NCBI GenBank assembly: GCA_029884335.1
Contig: JAOUIA010000001.1
Coordinates: forward strand, 62,001-126,000
Reading direction: 5' to 3'
Length of the DNA: 64,000 nt
Source: Betaproteobacteria bacterium
GTDB taxonomy: Bacteria > Pseudomonadota > Gammaproteobacteria > Burkholderiales > Casimicrobiaceae
The translations under genes were made by a program, and so were the position numbers. This document shows, piece after piece, positions 17,304 through 26,239 of the stretch (within the stretch, counting starts at the first letter, position 1; the number at the start of each line of letters is the position of its first letter). Under the pieces are notes generated by a model that was not told the DNA's origin, made no database searches, and saw nothing but the letters and a program-made list of their open reading frames with translations.

Positions 17304-19486
17304 ATCGGCTCCTTCGGCTGGAACGCGGGATCGCCGAACTGCCAGAGCATGAACGACCAGATGTCCGCGATGCGCCTCTGCTGCTGGTCGCGCGTGCTGC
17401 CCTGGCCGTGGCCGCTGTCGTACTCGAGCCTCATCAGCACCGGCTTGCCGCTCGACGTCGCCTCGGCAAAGCGCGCGCCCGCCTTCAGCGTCTGCCAGAC
17501 GTCCACGCGAATGTCGTTGACGCCGTGGACGAGCAGGAGGCCCGGGTAGGCCGTGCCGTCCTTCACCGCGTGCAGCGTGCTCATCGCCATCAGCGCGCGG
17601 AACTCGGCCTCGTCCTTCACGGTCCCGAACTCGGGGATGTTCGCCACGCCGTTCGCGCTGGTCTCGGCGCGCGGGCCGTCGAGGACGCCCACGGCGGGCA
17701 CCGCGGCGGCGAAGAGGTCGGGACGTTCGGTGATCGCGCGGCCGACGAAGATGCCGCCCGCGCTCCCGCCGAAGATGCCCATCCTCGACTTCGCCGTGTA
17801 GCCGTTGGCGACCAGCCACTCGGCGCAGGCGATCGCATCCTTCCAGGTGTTCGGCTTCGTCGTCTTGCGCCCGGCGTGGTGCCACTCCTCGCCGAATGCG
17901 CCGCCGCCGCGCACGTGCGCGATCGCGTAGACGCCGCCGCGAGAGAGCCACGCGTGGATGCGCGGGGTGAAGGACGGGTTGTCGGTGAGCCCGTAGGCGC
18001 CGTACCCGTAGAGGATCGCGGGGCTCGACCCGTCGAGCTTCGCGTCGCGGCGGGCCAGGATCGACATCGGGACCTCCACGCCGTCGTGGCTCGTCACGCG
18101 CACCTCGCGCGCCACGATGTCGTCGGGCGCGTCGAATGCGCCGGGGGCCACGAGCGGCAGCGGCTGCAGTCCCGACTTCGCGTCGTAGGCGTAGGGCTTC
18201 GCCGCGCTTGTCCAGCCGGAGAGCGTCAGCACCACGCCGTCGCGGTCCGGCCAGCCGTCCGTGATCCACGCGCTGCCCTCGAACGGCAGCGCAACGCGCT
18301 CGAGCGCCGCCCCGGGCGCGTGCGCCCTGCGCCACAGCGAGTGCGCGACGCCGTCGCGGCGGACGACGTAGAGCGCGTCCTTCGCGGCCCGGATCGTCGC
18401 GACGACGCTGCGCGACGGCGGCACGACGACCTCCGCCTTCGCGAGGTCCGGCTTCGCGAGCGGCACGCGCAGCACCTGGAAGCGCGGCGCGCCCTTCGAC
18501 GTGCGCAGGTACAGCCAGCCGCCCGCCGGCCACGCGGACGACACCTGGTCGTCCTTCGTCACGACCTGGCGCCACTTCGCCTCGCCCCGCTTCGCGTCCT
18601 CGAGATCGCCGAGGTAGTACAGGAGGTAGCGCTCCACGCCGAGCGACACGGCCACCCCGGCGAGCTTCGTGCCGGGAATCTGGAACACGTGCCCCTGCGC
18701 GTACCGCGGTAGCCCGAGGTCCGCGTTCAGGCTCGCGCTGAACACCCGGCGGTCGGCGGCGGGCGCGGCGAGGCTGACGAAGTGCGCGGCGTGGTCGTTG
18801 AAGCGCTGCTCGGCAGGGAGCCTGTCGTAGCCTTCGCGCAGCCGCGAGTAGAAGAAGCCGCTGCCGTCGTCGAGCCACGCGACGCCGGCGTAGCGGATGC
18901 GGTCGATCGGCGGCATCAGTTCCTTGCCGGACGCCAGATCGACGACGTGCAGCGTGCCGATCTCGCCGCCGCCCGCCTGCACCGCGTAGGCGACGCGCCT
19001 GCCGTCGGGCGACGGCGCGAAGTCCATGATCGCGTGCGGCCGGCCCGTCTTGCGCGACAGTTGCTCCGGGTCGAGGATCAGCCTGTCCGGCCCGTTGGCG
19101 CTCTCGCGCCACACGAGGCGGAACTGGTTGTCCTGAGGGTCGCGCTTCTCGTAGAAGTAGCGCCCGCCCGCCGTGCGCACGGTCCTGCTGGCGTTGCCCG
19201 AGGCCTGCGACTCGATCTCGCGGATGCGCGCGAGCAGCGCCTCGCGGCCGGGGATGCGGGCGAGGATCGCGTCGGTCGCATCCGCCTGCGCCTTCATCCA
19301 CGACTGGACGCCGGCGTCCTTCGTATCCTCGAAGTAGCGGTACGGATCCTCGACCGGCGTGCCCCAGTGCGTCTCGACGACGGGCCGGGGCGACAGCGGG
19401 GCGGGGACCTCCACGCCGCCGAACTTCGCGGCGGGAAGCGGGGCGGCGAGCGCGGCACACAGCACGCCCAGAGCGATGCGTTTCAT
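17300..19486 (-). CDS. S9-family prolyl oligopeptidase, first of a tandem pair
   Basis: A 728-residue exported prolyl oligopeptidase. The signal peptide is short (MKRIALGVLCAALAAPLPA). The propeller begins HWGTPVEDPYRYFEDT; the catalytic domain has GGSAGG (Ser), VHGVNDIRVD (Asp) and YDSGHGQG (His). The ATG at 19486 begins the signal peptide; an earlier in-frame start adds a non-signal segment. Translation is probably coupled to the next gene by the ATGTGA overlap at 17300-17303. Two S9A copies in tandem suggest use of proline-rich peptides as a nutrient. Confidence 0.93.
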   Translation of the reverse strand: MKRIALGVLCAALAAPLPAAKFGGVEVPAPLSPRPVVETHWGTPVEDPYRYFEDTKDAGVQSWMKAQADATDAILARIPGREALLARIREIESQASGNASRTVRTAGGRYFYEKRDPQDNQFRLVWRESANGPDRLILDPEQLSRKTGRPHAIMDFAPSPDGRRVAYAVQAGGGEIGTLHVVDLASGKELMPPIDRIRYAGVAWLDDGSGFFYSRLREGYDRLPAEQRFNDHAAHFVSLAAPAADRRVFSASLNADLGLPRYAQGHVFQIPGTKLAGVAVSLGVERYLLYYLGDLEDAKRGEAKWRQVVTKDDQVSSAWPAGGWLYLRTSKGAPRFQVLRVPLAKPDLAKAEVVVPPSRSVVATIRAAKDALYVVRRDGVAHSLWRRAHAPGAALERVALPFEGSAWITDGWPDRDGVVLTLSGWTSAAKPYAYDAKSGLQPLPLVAPGAFDAPDDIVAREVRVTSHDGVEVPMSILARRDAKLDGSSPAILYGYGAYGLTDNPSFTPRIHAWLSRGGVYAIAHVRGGGAFGEEWHHAGRKTTKPNTWKDAIACAEWLVANGYTAKSRMGIFGGSAGGIFVGRAITERPDLFAAAVPAVGVLDGPRAETSANGVANIPEFGTVKDEAEFRALMAMSTLHAVKDGTAYPGLLLVHGVNDIRVDVWQTLKAGARFAEATSSGKPVLMRLEYDSGHGQGSTRDQQQRRIADIWSFMLWQFGDPAFQPKEPM

Positions 19487-19550
19487 CGGGACTCGGGGGA
19501 GAGTTGGCGGCACGTACAGCTGCGATCTTACCGGGGCGGGCAACGCCACC

Positions 19551-19619
19551 GGGCTCCCGCGAAGGCGGGAGCCCGGCGTTCTTCCTTCGTCGCCCCCGCG
19601 AAGGCGGGAGCCCAGCGTC
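19551..19619. repeat. Two direct copies of a CCCGCGAAGGCGGG palindromic repeat
   Basis: Copy one (19551-19580) is a hairpin with perfect 10-bp arms (GGGCTCCCGC, GCGGGAGCCC). Copy two (19591-19619) shares the core and the AGCGTC tail. The repeat resembles the inverted pair at 36001-36074, so it is a second dispersed family. It lies between the fused oxidoreductase gene's 3' end and the S9 gene's start. Confidence 0.8.
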
Positions 19620-19628
19620 TCTCGCGCA

Positions 19629-22600
19629 CTACGCCACGGCTACGATCGGGATGCTCTTCGCCGCGGCGGTCGACGGATCGCGGAAGCGCGCGAGCAGCTC
19701 GGCCTCCTTGCGCTTCGCCGCCTCGACGTGGCGTTCCTTCACATGGCCGAAGCCGCGAAACTCCAGCGGCAGGCGGGCGAGCTCGGTGGCCAGCGCGATG
19801 TTCGAGGGCGCGACCTTCGCGAGCAGCTCATCGACGAGCGTCTCGTAGTCGCCGATCAGCGCCCGCTCGCGCCTGCGCTCCCCGGTACGCCCGAACACGT
19901 CGAGCGCCGTGCCACGGAAGCGCCGCAGCTTGGCGAGCACGCCGAACGCCTTCATCATCCACGGGCCGTACTCGCGCTTGCGCGGCACGCCGGTCGCCGG
20001 GTCCGGGCCGGCGAGGAGCGGCGGGGCGAGGTGGAAGCGCAGCGCGAAGTCGCCCTCGAACTGCGCGGCGACGCGCTGCGCAAAGTCGGTCTGCGCGTAC
20101 AGCCGGGCGACCTCGTACTCGTCCTTGACGGCGAGCAGCTTGAAGTACGCGCGCGCGACGGCGTCGGCGAGCGCCGTCTCGCCCGGGAGCAGGGCGCGCT
20201 CGCGCTCGCGAACGCGCGCCACGAGCCTCGCATAGCGCTGCGCGTAGGCCGCGTCCTGGTAGTCGGTGAGGAACGCCACGCGACGCGCCACGACCTCGTC
20301 GAGCGTCGCGGAGAGCCGCTGCGAGTCGGGCAGCTCCTTCGCGATCGCGGCCTGCGCGACGCGCTGCGGGTCGACGGCCGCGAGGCGGCCCCACTGGAAC
20401 GAGCGCGTGTTCGCCTCGATGGCCGTGCCGTTGAGCTCGATCGCCTTCACGATCGCCGCCTCCGAGACCGGCAGGCGGCCGCGCTGGTACGCGAAGCCGA
20501 CCATGAACAGGTTCGTCGCGATCGAGTCGCCCATCAGCCCTGTCGCGAGCTTCGTCGCGTCGAGGAACTCGGCGTCGCCCGGGCCGACCGCGTCGGCGAT
20601 CTCCTGCTCCATCGAGCCGCGCGGGAAGGCGAGGTCCGGCTCGCGGGTGAACGACGCGGGCATCACCAGCGCGGTGTTCACCAGCGCCCGCGTGTGGCCC
20701 TTGCGCATCTTGGCGAGCGCCTCGATGTTGACGCTGGTGAGGATGTCGCAGGCCAGCACGAAGTCGGCCTCGCCCGCGGCGATGCGCGTCGCGTGCAGCT
20801 GCTCGGGCGAGCGCGCGATGCGCACGTGCGAGACGACCGCGCCGTTCTTCTGCGCGAGCCCGGTCATGTCGAGCACCGAGCAGCCCTTGCCCTCGAGGTG
20901 CGCGGCCATGCCGAGCAGCGCGCCGATCGTGACCACCCCGGTGCCGCCGATGCCGGTGACGAGGACGCCGTAGGGCGCCTCGCAGGAGGGGAGCGCCGGG
21001 GCGGGCAGGGCGGAGAAGTCGGCCGCCTCGGCCTTCGGCGGCTTGCGCAGCCGTCCGCCTTCGACCGTCACGAAGCTCGGGCAGAACCCCTTGAGGCACG
21101 AGTAGTCCTTGTTGCAGGACGACTGGTCGATCGTGCGCTTGCGGCCGAACTCGGTCTCCAGCGGCGCCACCGACACGCAGTTCGACTGCACGCCGCAATC
21201 GCCGCAGCCTTCGCAGACCAGCTCGTTGACGAACACGCGCTTCGCCGGGTCGGGGAACTTGCCGCGCTTGCGGCGGCGGCGCTTCTCCGCCGCGCAGGTC
21301 TGGTCGTAGAGCAGGATCGTGGTGCCGGCGACCGCGCGCAGCTCGCGCTGCACCTGGTCGAGCTCGTCGCGGTGGCGGATGGCGACGTCGCCCGCGAAGT
21401 AGCCGGACGGGTACTTCGCCGGCTCGTCGCTCACCACGACGATCCGCGCCACGCCCTCGGCGGCGCACTGCCGCGCGATGTCGGCGGGCGTGAGCGGGCC
21501 GTCGAACGGCTGGCCGCCGGTCATCGCCACGGCGTCGTTGTAGAGAACCTTGTAGGTGATGTTGACCTTCGCCGCCACCGCGGCCCGGATGGCGAGGATG
21601 CCGCTGTGGTAGTAGGTGCCGTCGCCGAGGTTCGCGAAGATGTGCTTCTCGTCGGTGAACGGCGCCTGGCCGATCCACGGCACGCCCTCGCCGCCCATGT
21701 GCGTGAACTCGGTGGTGGCGCGGTCCATCCAGATCGCCATCACGTGGCAACCGATGCCGGCGGTCGCGCGGCTGCCCTCGGGGACCTTCGTCGACGTGTT
21801 GTGCGGGCAGCCCGAGCAGAAGTAGGGGACGCGCGCGAGGCCGATCTTCGGCGTGGCGAGCGCGGCCTCCTTCGCGTTGATCCACGCCACGCGGTCCTCG
21901 ATGCGGCGGCGGTCGGCGTCGCTGGGATGCAGGCCCAGGCGCTCCATGCGCTTCGCGATCACGCGCGCGATCATCGCCGGCGTGAGCTCGCCCGCCGCGG
22001 GCAGCAGCCACTCGCCGTGCGGGCGAACCCATTCGCCCTTCTCGTCGAACTTGCCGACCACGCGCGGGCGCACGTCGTCGCGCCAGTTGTACAGCTGCTC
22101 CTTCAGCTGGTACTCGACGATCTGCCGCTTCTCCTCGACGACCAGGATCTCCTCGAGCCCCTCGGCGAAGTGCCGCACGCCCTCCGGCTCGAGCGGCCAG
22201 GGCATCGCCACCTTGAACACGCGGATGCCGAGCTCCCCGCATTCGCGCTCGGTCAGGCCGAGGTCGTCGAGCGCCTGGCGGACGTCGAGGTAGCTCTTGC
22301 CGCTGGTGACGATGCCCAGGCGCGGCCGCGGCGAGTCGATGACGATGCGATTGAGGTTGTTGACGCGGCAGTAGTGCAGCGCCGCGTACACCTTGTAGTC
22401 CTGCATCCTCGCCTCGGTGGCGAGGAAGCCGTCGGGCCAGCGGATCGACACGCCGTCGGCGGGCAGCGGGAAGTCGCCGGGCACGACGATGCTCACGCGC
22501 GCCGGATCGACGATCACCGACGCCGAACTCTCCACCGTGTCCGCCACGCACTTGAAGCCCACCCAGCAGCCCGAGTAGCGGCTCATGGCCCAGCCGTGCA

Positions 22601-23165
22601 GGCCGAGGTCGAGGATCTCCTGCACGGACGACGGATAGAGCACCGGCATCAGCGCGGCCGAGAACGCGTGGTCCGACTGGTGCGGCAGCGTCGAGGACTT
22701 CGCGGCGTGGTCGTCGCCCGCCAGCGCCAGCACGCCGCCGTGCCTGGACGTGCCCGCGTAGTTCGCGTGCTTGAACACGTCGCCGCAGCGGTCCACGCCG
22801 GGGCCCTTCCCGTACCACATGGCGAACACGCCGTCGACCTTCGCTCCGGGATGCAGGTTGACCTGCTGCGTGCCCCAGATCGAGGTTGCCGCGAGGTCCT
22901 CGTTGAGTCCCGGCTGGAAGCGCACGCTCGCGCGCTCGAGGAACGGCGCGGCCTTCCACAGCGCCTGGTCGAGCCCGCCCAGCGGCGACCCGCGGTATCC
23001 GGATACGAACCCGCCGGTGTTGAGGCCGGCCAGCCTGTCGCGCTGGCGCTGCAGGATGAGCAGGCGGACGAGCGCCTGCACGCCGGTGAGATACACGCGC
23101 CCCGCTTCGAGCGCGTACTTGTCGTCCAGCGCGACTTCGCGCAGGACCGGGGCGGCAGACGCCAT
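19629..23165 (-). CDS. Fused indolepyruvate:ferredoxin oxidoreductase
   Basis: A 1178-residue single-chain enzyme that oxidatively decarboxylates aryl- or branched 2-oxoacids to acyl-CoA, passing electrons to ferredoxin. Domains in order: an N-terminal pyrimidine-binding TPP region (TGVQALVRLLILQ, GYRGSPLGG), the TPP pyrophosphate region (NLGDGTYYHSG, then YNDAVAMTGGQP), a ferredoxin-like cysteine cluster (CEGCGDCGVQSNC, then KDYSCLKGFCP), and a C-terminal gamma domain (VTGIGGTGVVTIG, MTGLAQKNGAV). The length fits the known fused form in Proteobacteria, where separate iorA/iorB are absent. The ATG at 23165 has GGAG about 12 nt upstream; a TTG at 23183 is less likely. Confidence 0.93.
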   Translation of the reverse strand: MASAAPVLREVALDDKYALEAGRVYLTGVQALVRLLILQRQRDRLAGLNTGGFVSGYRGSPLGGLDQALWKAAPFLERASVRFQPGLNEDLAATSIWGTQQVNLHPGAKVDGVFAMWYGKGPGVDRCGDVFKHANYAGTSRHGGVLALAGDDHAAKSSTLPHQSDHAFSAALMPVLYPSSVQEILDLGLHGWAMSRYSGCWVGFKCVADTVESSASVIVDPARVSIVVPGDFPLPADGVSIRWPDGFLATEARMQDYKVYAALHYCRVNNLNRIVIDSPRPRLGIVTSGKSYLDVRQALDDLGLTERECGELGIRVFKVAMPWPLEPEGVRHFAEGLEEILVVEEKRQIVEYQLKEQLYNWRDDVRPRVVGKFDEKGEWVRPHGEWLLPAAGELTPAMIARVIAKRMERLGLHPSDADRRRIEDRVAWINAKEAALATPKIGLARVPYFCSGCPHNTSTKVPEGSRATAGIGCHVMAIWMDRATTEFTHMGGEGVPWIGQAPFTDEKHIFANLGDGTYYHSGILAIRAAVAAKVNITYKVLYNDAVAMTGGQPFDGPLTPADIARQCAAEGVARIVVVSDEPAKYPSGYFAGDVAIRHRDELDQVQRELRAVAGTTILLYDQTCAAEKRRRRKRGKFPDPAKRVFVNELVCEGCGDCGVQSNCVSVAPLETEFGRKRTIDQSSCNKDYSCLKGFCPSFVTVEGGRLRKPPKAEAADFSALPAPALPSCEAPYGVLVTGIGGTGVVTIGALLGMAAHLEGKGCSVLDMTGLAQKNGAVVSHVRIARSPEQLHATRIAAGEADFVLACDILTSVNIEALAKMRKGHTRALVNTALVMPASFTREPDLAFPRGSMEQEIADAVGPGDAEFLDATKLATGLMGDSIATNLFMVGFAYQRGRLPVSEAAIVKAIELNGTAIEANTRSFQWGRLAAVDPQRVAQAAIAKELPDSQRLSATLDEVVARRVAFLTDYQDAAYAQRYARLVARVRERERALLPGETALADAVARAYFKLLAVKDEYEVARLYAQTDFAQRVAAQFEGDFALRFHLAPPLLAGPDPATGVPRKREYGPWMMKAFGVLAKLRRFRGTALDVFGRTGERRRERALIGDYETLVDELLAKVAPSNIALATELARLPLEFRGFGHVKERHVEAAKRKEAELLARFRDPSTAAAKSIPIVAVA

Positions 23166-23350
23166 CGGGAAGTGCTCCGGCAAAGATCGTGTCTTCGGGG
23201 ATGCCGCCGGAACCGGATCGGTCCCCCGCGCGGCGCCGCGGCCACCCTTGTGGGGCCCCGCGAGTTGGGCGCGCAGTTTACGCTTCCGCCGGCCCGCTGA
23301 ACAGGTCAGAATGTCCCGGCGCCGCGCGCACCGCGCGCGGGAGGGTCGCC

Positions 23351-24028
23351 GTGACGGACTTCGCGCTGCTGCCGGCCGTCGAGATCGAGACTTCCGCGCA
23401 CCCGGACGCGGCGGTGGTGTTCCTCCACGGGCTGGGCGACGACGGCCACGGCTGGTCGGACGTCGTGCCCGCGCTGCGCCTGCCCGCCGCGCTGCGCGTG
23501 CGCTTCGTGTTTCCCCACGCGCCCGAGACGCCGGTCACGCTGAACGGCGGTTACGTCATGCCGGCGTGGTACGACCTCTACGACGCCGACCTCGGCAGCC
23601 GTGTGGACATGGCGGGCATGCGCGCCACGCGCGAGCGCATCGAGAGGCTGATCGCGCGCGAGCGCGCTCGGGGCGTCGCGGCCGGCCGGATCGTGCTGGG
23701 CGGCTTCTCGCAGGGCGGCGCGGTCGCGCTGCACGCGGCGCTGCGTCACGGGGAGCGGCTGGCCGGCGTCGCAGCGCTGTCCGCGTATCTCGCCGATGCC
23801 GCGAACCTCGTCGCGGAGGCCGCGCCGGCCAATCGCGACCTGCCGGTCTTCATGGCCCACGGCACCGCCGACGACGTCGTGCGCTACGCGTGGGGCGAGT
23901 CGGCGCGCCGCGCGCTGGAAGCCTCCGGCTGGCCGGTCGAGTGGCACGCGTACCCCATCGCCCACGGCGCGGCTGTCGAGGAAATCGAGGCGCTCGGTCG
24001 CTTCATCGCGCGCGTGCTGGCGGTCTGA
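23351..24028 (+). CDS. Phospholipase/carboxylesterase family hydrolase
   Basis: A 225-residue alpha/beta hydrolase that cuts ester bonds of small acyl esters. The oxyanion region FLHGLGDDGHGW, the nucleophile elbow GGFSQGGA, the acid in HGTADDVV and the His in YPIAHG are all present, as in EstB of Pseudomonas and related carboxylesterases. The GTG at 23351 is chosen because GGGAGGG lies 6 nt upstream; the open frame before it is GC-rich noise. It reads divergently from the fused oxidoreductase. Its 3' end overlaps the convergent glycine-rich gene by 26 nt. Confidence 0.9.
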   Translation: MTDFALLPAVEIETSAHPDAAVVFLHGLGDDGHGWSDVVPALRLPAALRVRFVFPHAPETPVTLNGGYVMPAWYDLYDADLGSRVDMAGMRATRERIERLIARERARGVAAGRIVLGGFSQGGAVALHAALRHGERLAGVAALSAYLADAANLVAEAAPANRDLPVFMAHGTADDVVRYAWGESARRALEASGWPVEWHAYPIAHGAAVEEIEALGRFIARVLAV

Positions 24029-24554
24029 CCGCAGGCATCGGCAGTTCGAGGCCGACGCTCGCGAACAGTTCGACCACCTCGGGGTCGACGCGCTGCGGCC
24101 CCGCGACGTAGGTGCCGTTCGGAGCGCCGCCGACCGCGTAGTGACCGACGGCGCCGCCGCCCACGGCGACGGTCCCGAGCGCGCCGCCGCCGAATGCGAT
24201 CCCGAGCGACAGCGCCGCGCCGCCGACCGCGGCGAGCAACCCGATCGACAGCCCGCCGAACGAGAACAGCCCGAGCGCGACGCCGCCCAGCGCGAACACG
24301 CCGCGGGCGATGCCTCCCAGCGCGACGATGCCGGTCGCGACGTCGCCGATCGCGATCACGCCCTTCGCGTGGCCGCGCGCCTGGCCCGACATCGGGTCCG
24401 GCCCCATGGCGATGTCGTAGAACGGCAGGCCGAGGAACTCGCGCTCGCTGCGGCGGCGCACGCCGAAGCGCACGAGCAGGCGGCGCTGCTCGGGCGTGAG
24501 CGCAGCCAGCGCGTCCTGCACCGCCTTCGGCGAGGGCTTGCGGGAGTCGGTCAT
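24003..24554 (-). CDS. Glycine-rich decapeptide-repeat protein
   Basis: A 183-residue protein of unknown function. Residues 1-45 are helical and charged (KAVQDALAALTPEQRRLLVR), followed by FLGLPFYDIAMGPDP. Residues 65-150 are about eight repeats of ten residues of the type xAxGxxAxGG, for example GIVALGGIARGVFALGGVAL, with glycines at exact ten-residue intervals. The repeats are hydrophobic and could form a stacked beta structure or membrane-associated surface. The tail is polar. The ATG at 24554 follows AAGGAGG and overlaps the stop of the upstream gene (ATGA). It is the last gene of the SPFH operon. Confidence 0.8.
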   Translation of the reverse strand: MTDSRKPSPKAVQDALAALTPEQRRLLVRFGVRRRSEREFLGLPFYDIAMGPDPMSGQARGHAKGVIAIGDVATGIVALGGIARGVFALGGVALGLFSFGGLSIGLLAAVGGAALSLGIAFGGGALGTVAVGGGAVGHYAVGGAPNGTYVAGPQRVDPEVVELFASVGLELPMPAVRPPARAR

Positions 24555-24745
24555 CGTCGGTCCTCCTTCGGTCGGGCGGCGTCGGCGCGCGCAGCGGAAG
24601 GCAGCGCCCCGCGCCGCGAAAGCGCTTCGCGCAGCAGGTACTCGACCTGGGCGTTGGTGCTGCGCAGCTCGGCCTGCGCGAGGCGCTCGAGCGCCGCCCA
24701 CAGTTGCGGGTCGACGCGCAGCAGGAACGCCTTGCGCTCGGCCAT
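24551..24745 (-). CDS. Ribbon-helix-helix (Arc-like) DNA-binding protein
   Basis: A 64-residue protein. Residues 1-45 (MAERKAFLLRVDPQLWAALE, then STNAQVEYLLREAL) match the Arc/MetJ ribbon-helix-helix fold: a short beta strand with alternating residues, then two helices. Such proteins bind DNA as dimers and are often antitoxins or local repressors. No toxin gene is recognised beside it; it is instead in an SPFH operon. The start lies 7 nt after the stop of the DUF1648 gene, and the stop overlaps the next start. It probably regulates this operon, perhaps at the ATGATATCAT site (26240-26249). Confidence 0.8.
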   Translation of the reverse strand: MAERKAFLLRVDPQLWAALERLAQAELRSTNAQVEYLLREALSRRGALPSAARADAARPKEDRR

Positions 24746-24752
24746 CGATGCG

Positions 24753-25250
24753 CTACGGGATGCGGCGGAACTTCGCGTACAGCGCGATCGTGCCGCCGAC
24801 CAGCGCGAGGACGAACGCGGCGAGCACAGCGAAGAACGCGGTCTCGTCCAGCCGCGCCGGCGCACGCGAGTTGGCATCGAGGATCAGCGCGTGCACGCCG
24901 ATGGCGAACAGCGCGCTCGCCAGCCCCATGGCGGCTCCGAAGCCGCGCAGCCAGGCGAGCGTCGCCTCGCGGCGCGGCGGCGCGAGCCAGTGGTCGCGGT
25001 GCGGCAGGTTCACGAACTTCGGGAACCGCGCCGGCAGGAACCCGATCGAGACCATCACCGCGAGCGGCAGCAGCAGCGAGAAGCCGAGCGCGAACCACGT
25101 GTAGCCCTCGCGCGTCATCCAGCCGTTCGCGGCCCCGCCGTGGCCGAAGTGCGTCGCCACCCTCGGCGGCAGCGCGCCCGACGTGGCGGCGACGAATGCG
25201 AGGCCGCACAGCACCACGCTGACCACGAGCCATGAAGCGAGCCGCGCCAT
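24753..25250 (-). CDS. DUF1648-type membrane protein
   Basis: A 165-residue inner-membrane protein. The pattern GALPPRVATHFGHGGAANGWMTREGY near residues 25-50 matches DUF1648 (found in SdpI-type immunity proteins and their relatives); about four hydrophobic helices are predicted near residues 5-22, 52-70, 100-120 and 138-158. The ATG at 25250 has GGGAGG about 5 nt upstream, and the gene starts 11 nt after the SPFH stop. The role is not known. The partner SPFH protein suggests membrane-domain organisation. Confidence 0.82.
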   Translation of the reverse strand: MARLASWLVVSVVLCGLAFVAATSGALPPRVATHFGHGGAANGWMTREGYTWFALGFSLLLPLAVMVSIGFLPARFPKFVNLPHRDHWLAPPRREATLAWLRGFGAAMGLASALFAIGVHALILDANSRAPARLDETAFFAVLAAFVLALVGGTIALYAKFRRIP

Positions 25251-25261
25251 GTCGCCTCCCG

Positions 25262-26182
25262 TCAGCTGTAGAGGGTGCCGGTGTTGATCACCGGCTGCAC
25301 CTCGCCCTCGGCGCACAGCACGGTCATCAGGTTGCTGACCATCGCCGCCCGGCGCTCGTCGTCGAGGTCGACGACCTTCTTCGCCGAGAGCTCGGAGAGC
25401 GCCATCTCCACCATCGACACCGCGCCGTGCACGATCTTCTGCCGCGCGGCGATGATCGCCTCGGCCTGCTGTCGGCGCAGCATCACCTGCGCGATCTCCG
25501 GCGCGTAGGCGAGGTGCGTGAGGCGCGCCTCCTCGACGATTACGCCGGCCTGGTCGAGCCGCGCCTGCAGCTCCTTCTCCAGCGCGCGCGCGACGGCCTC
25601 CGCCGAGCCGAGCAGCGTCGGCTCGCGGACCGCCATCGTGTCGTCGTCGTCGTAGGCGAACGAGGAGGCGAGGTGGCGCACGGCGGCCTCGCTCTGCACC
25701 TTGACGAAGTTCTCGTAGTCGTCGACGTCGAAGGTCGCCTTCGCGGAGTCGGCGACGTGCCAGACGACGACCGCGGCGATCTCGATCGGGTTGCCGCGCT
25801 TGTCGTTGACCTTGAGCCGCTCGCCGTTCAGGTTCCGTGCGCGCAGCGAGATCTTCTTGCGCGTGTAGAACGGGTTGGTGCCGCGCAGGCCCGCGGCGCG
25901 GCTGGTGCCGCGGTAGGCGCCGAAGAGCTGCAGGATCGCCGCCTCGTTGGGCTGCAGCGTGTACAGGCCGGCGAGGACGAACGCCGCGGCGACGATCAGC
26001 AGCGCGACAAGCAGGATGCCGGCGAGCGTGGGCCGGCCGTAGCCGACCATCCTGAAGACGCGCCACAGCGCGGCGCCGAGCAGCGCGAGCCCGATCGCGA
26101 GCGTGGCGAAGCCGTTCCAGGTGCCGATCGGTCGCTCGACGCTGGTGCCCGCGTCCGACCGGTCGCCCGTTGTGCTGGCCAT
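25262..26182 (-). CDS. SPFH/Band 7 domain membrane protein
   Basis: A 306-residue membrane-anchored scaffold of the SPFH (stomatin/prohibitin) superfamily. Two hydrophobic segments lie near residues 20-37 and 50-75; the SPFH core starts at LQPNEAAILQLFGAYRGT and runs through PIEIAAVVVWHVADSAKATF; a long helix (AVARALEKELQARL, MLRRQQAEAIIAARQKIV) follows. This group forms oligomers that organise membrane proteins or proteases. The ATG at 26182 is chosen over one 12 nt upstream because GGGAGG falls between them. It is the first gene of a four-gene run. Confidence 0.88.
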   Translation of the reverse strand: MASTTGDRSDAGTSVERPIGTWNGFATLAIGLALLGAALWRVFRMVGYGRPTLAGILLVALLIVAAAFVLAGLYTLQPNEAAILQLFGAYRGTSRAAGLRGTNPFYTRKKISLRARNLNGERLKVNDKRGNPIEIAAVVVWHVADSAKATFDVDDYENFVKVQSEAAVRHLASSFAYDDDDTMAVREPTLLGSAEAVARALEKELQARLDQAGVIVEEARLTHLAYAPEIAQVMLRRQQAEAIIAARQKIVHGAVSMVEMALSELSAKKVVDLDDERRAAMVSNLMTVLCAEGEVQPVINTGTLYS

Positions 26183-26239
26183 GGTGCCTCCCATTGGATT
26201 CGTTTTCGGGGCGGCCCGGGTGCCGGGTCGCGTATCGAA

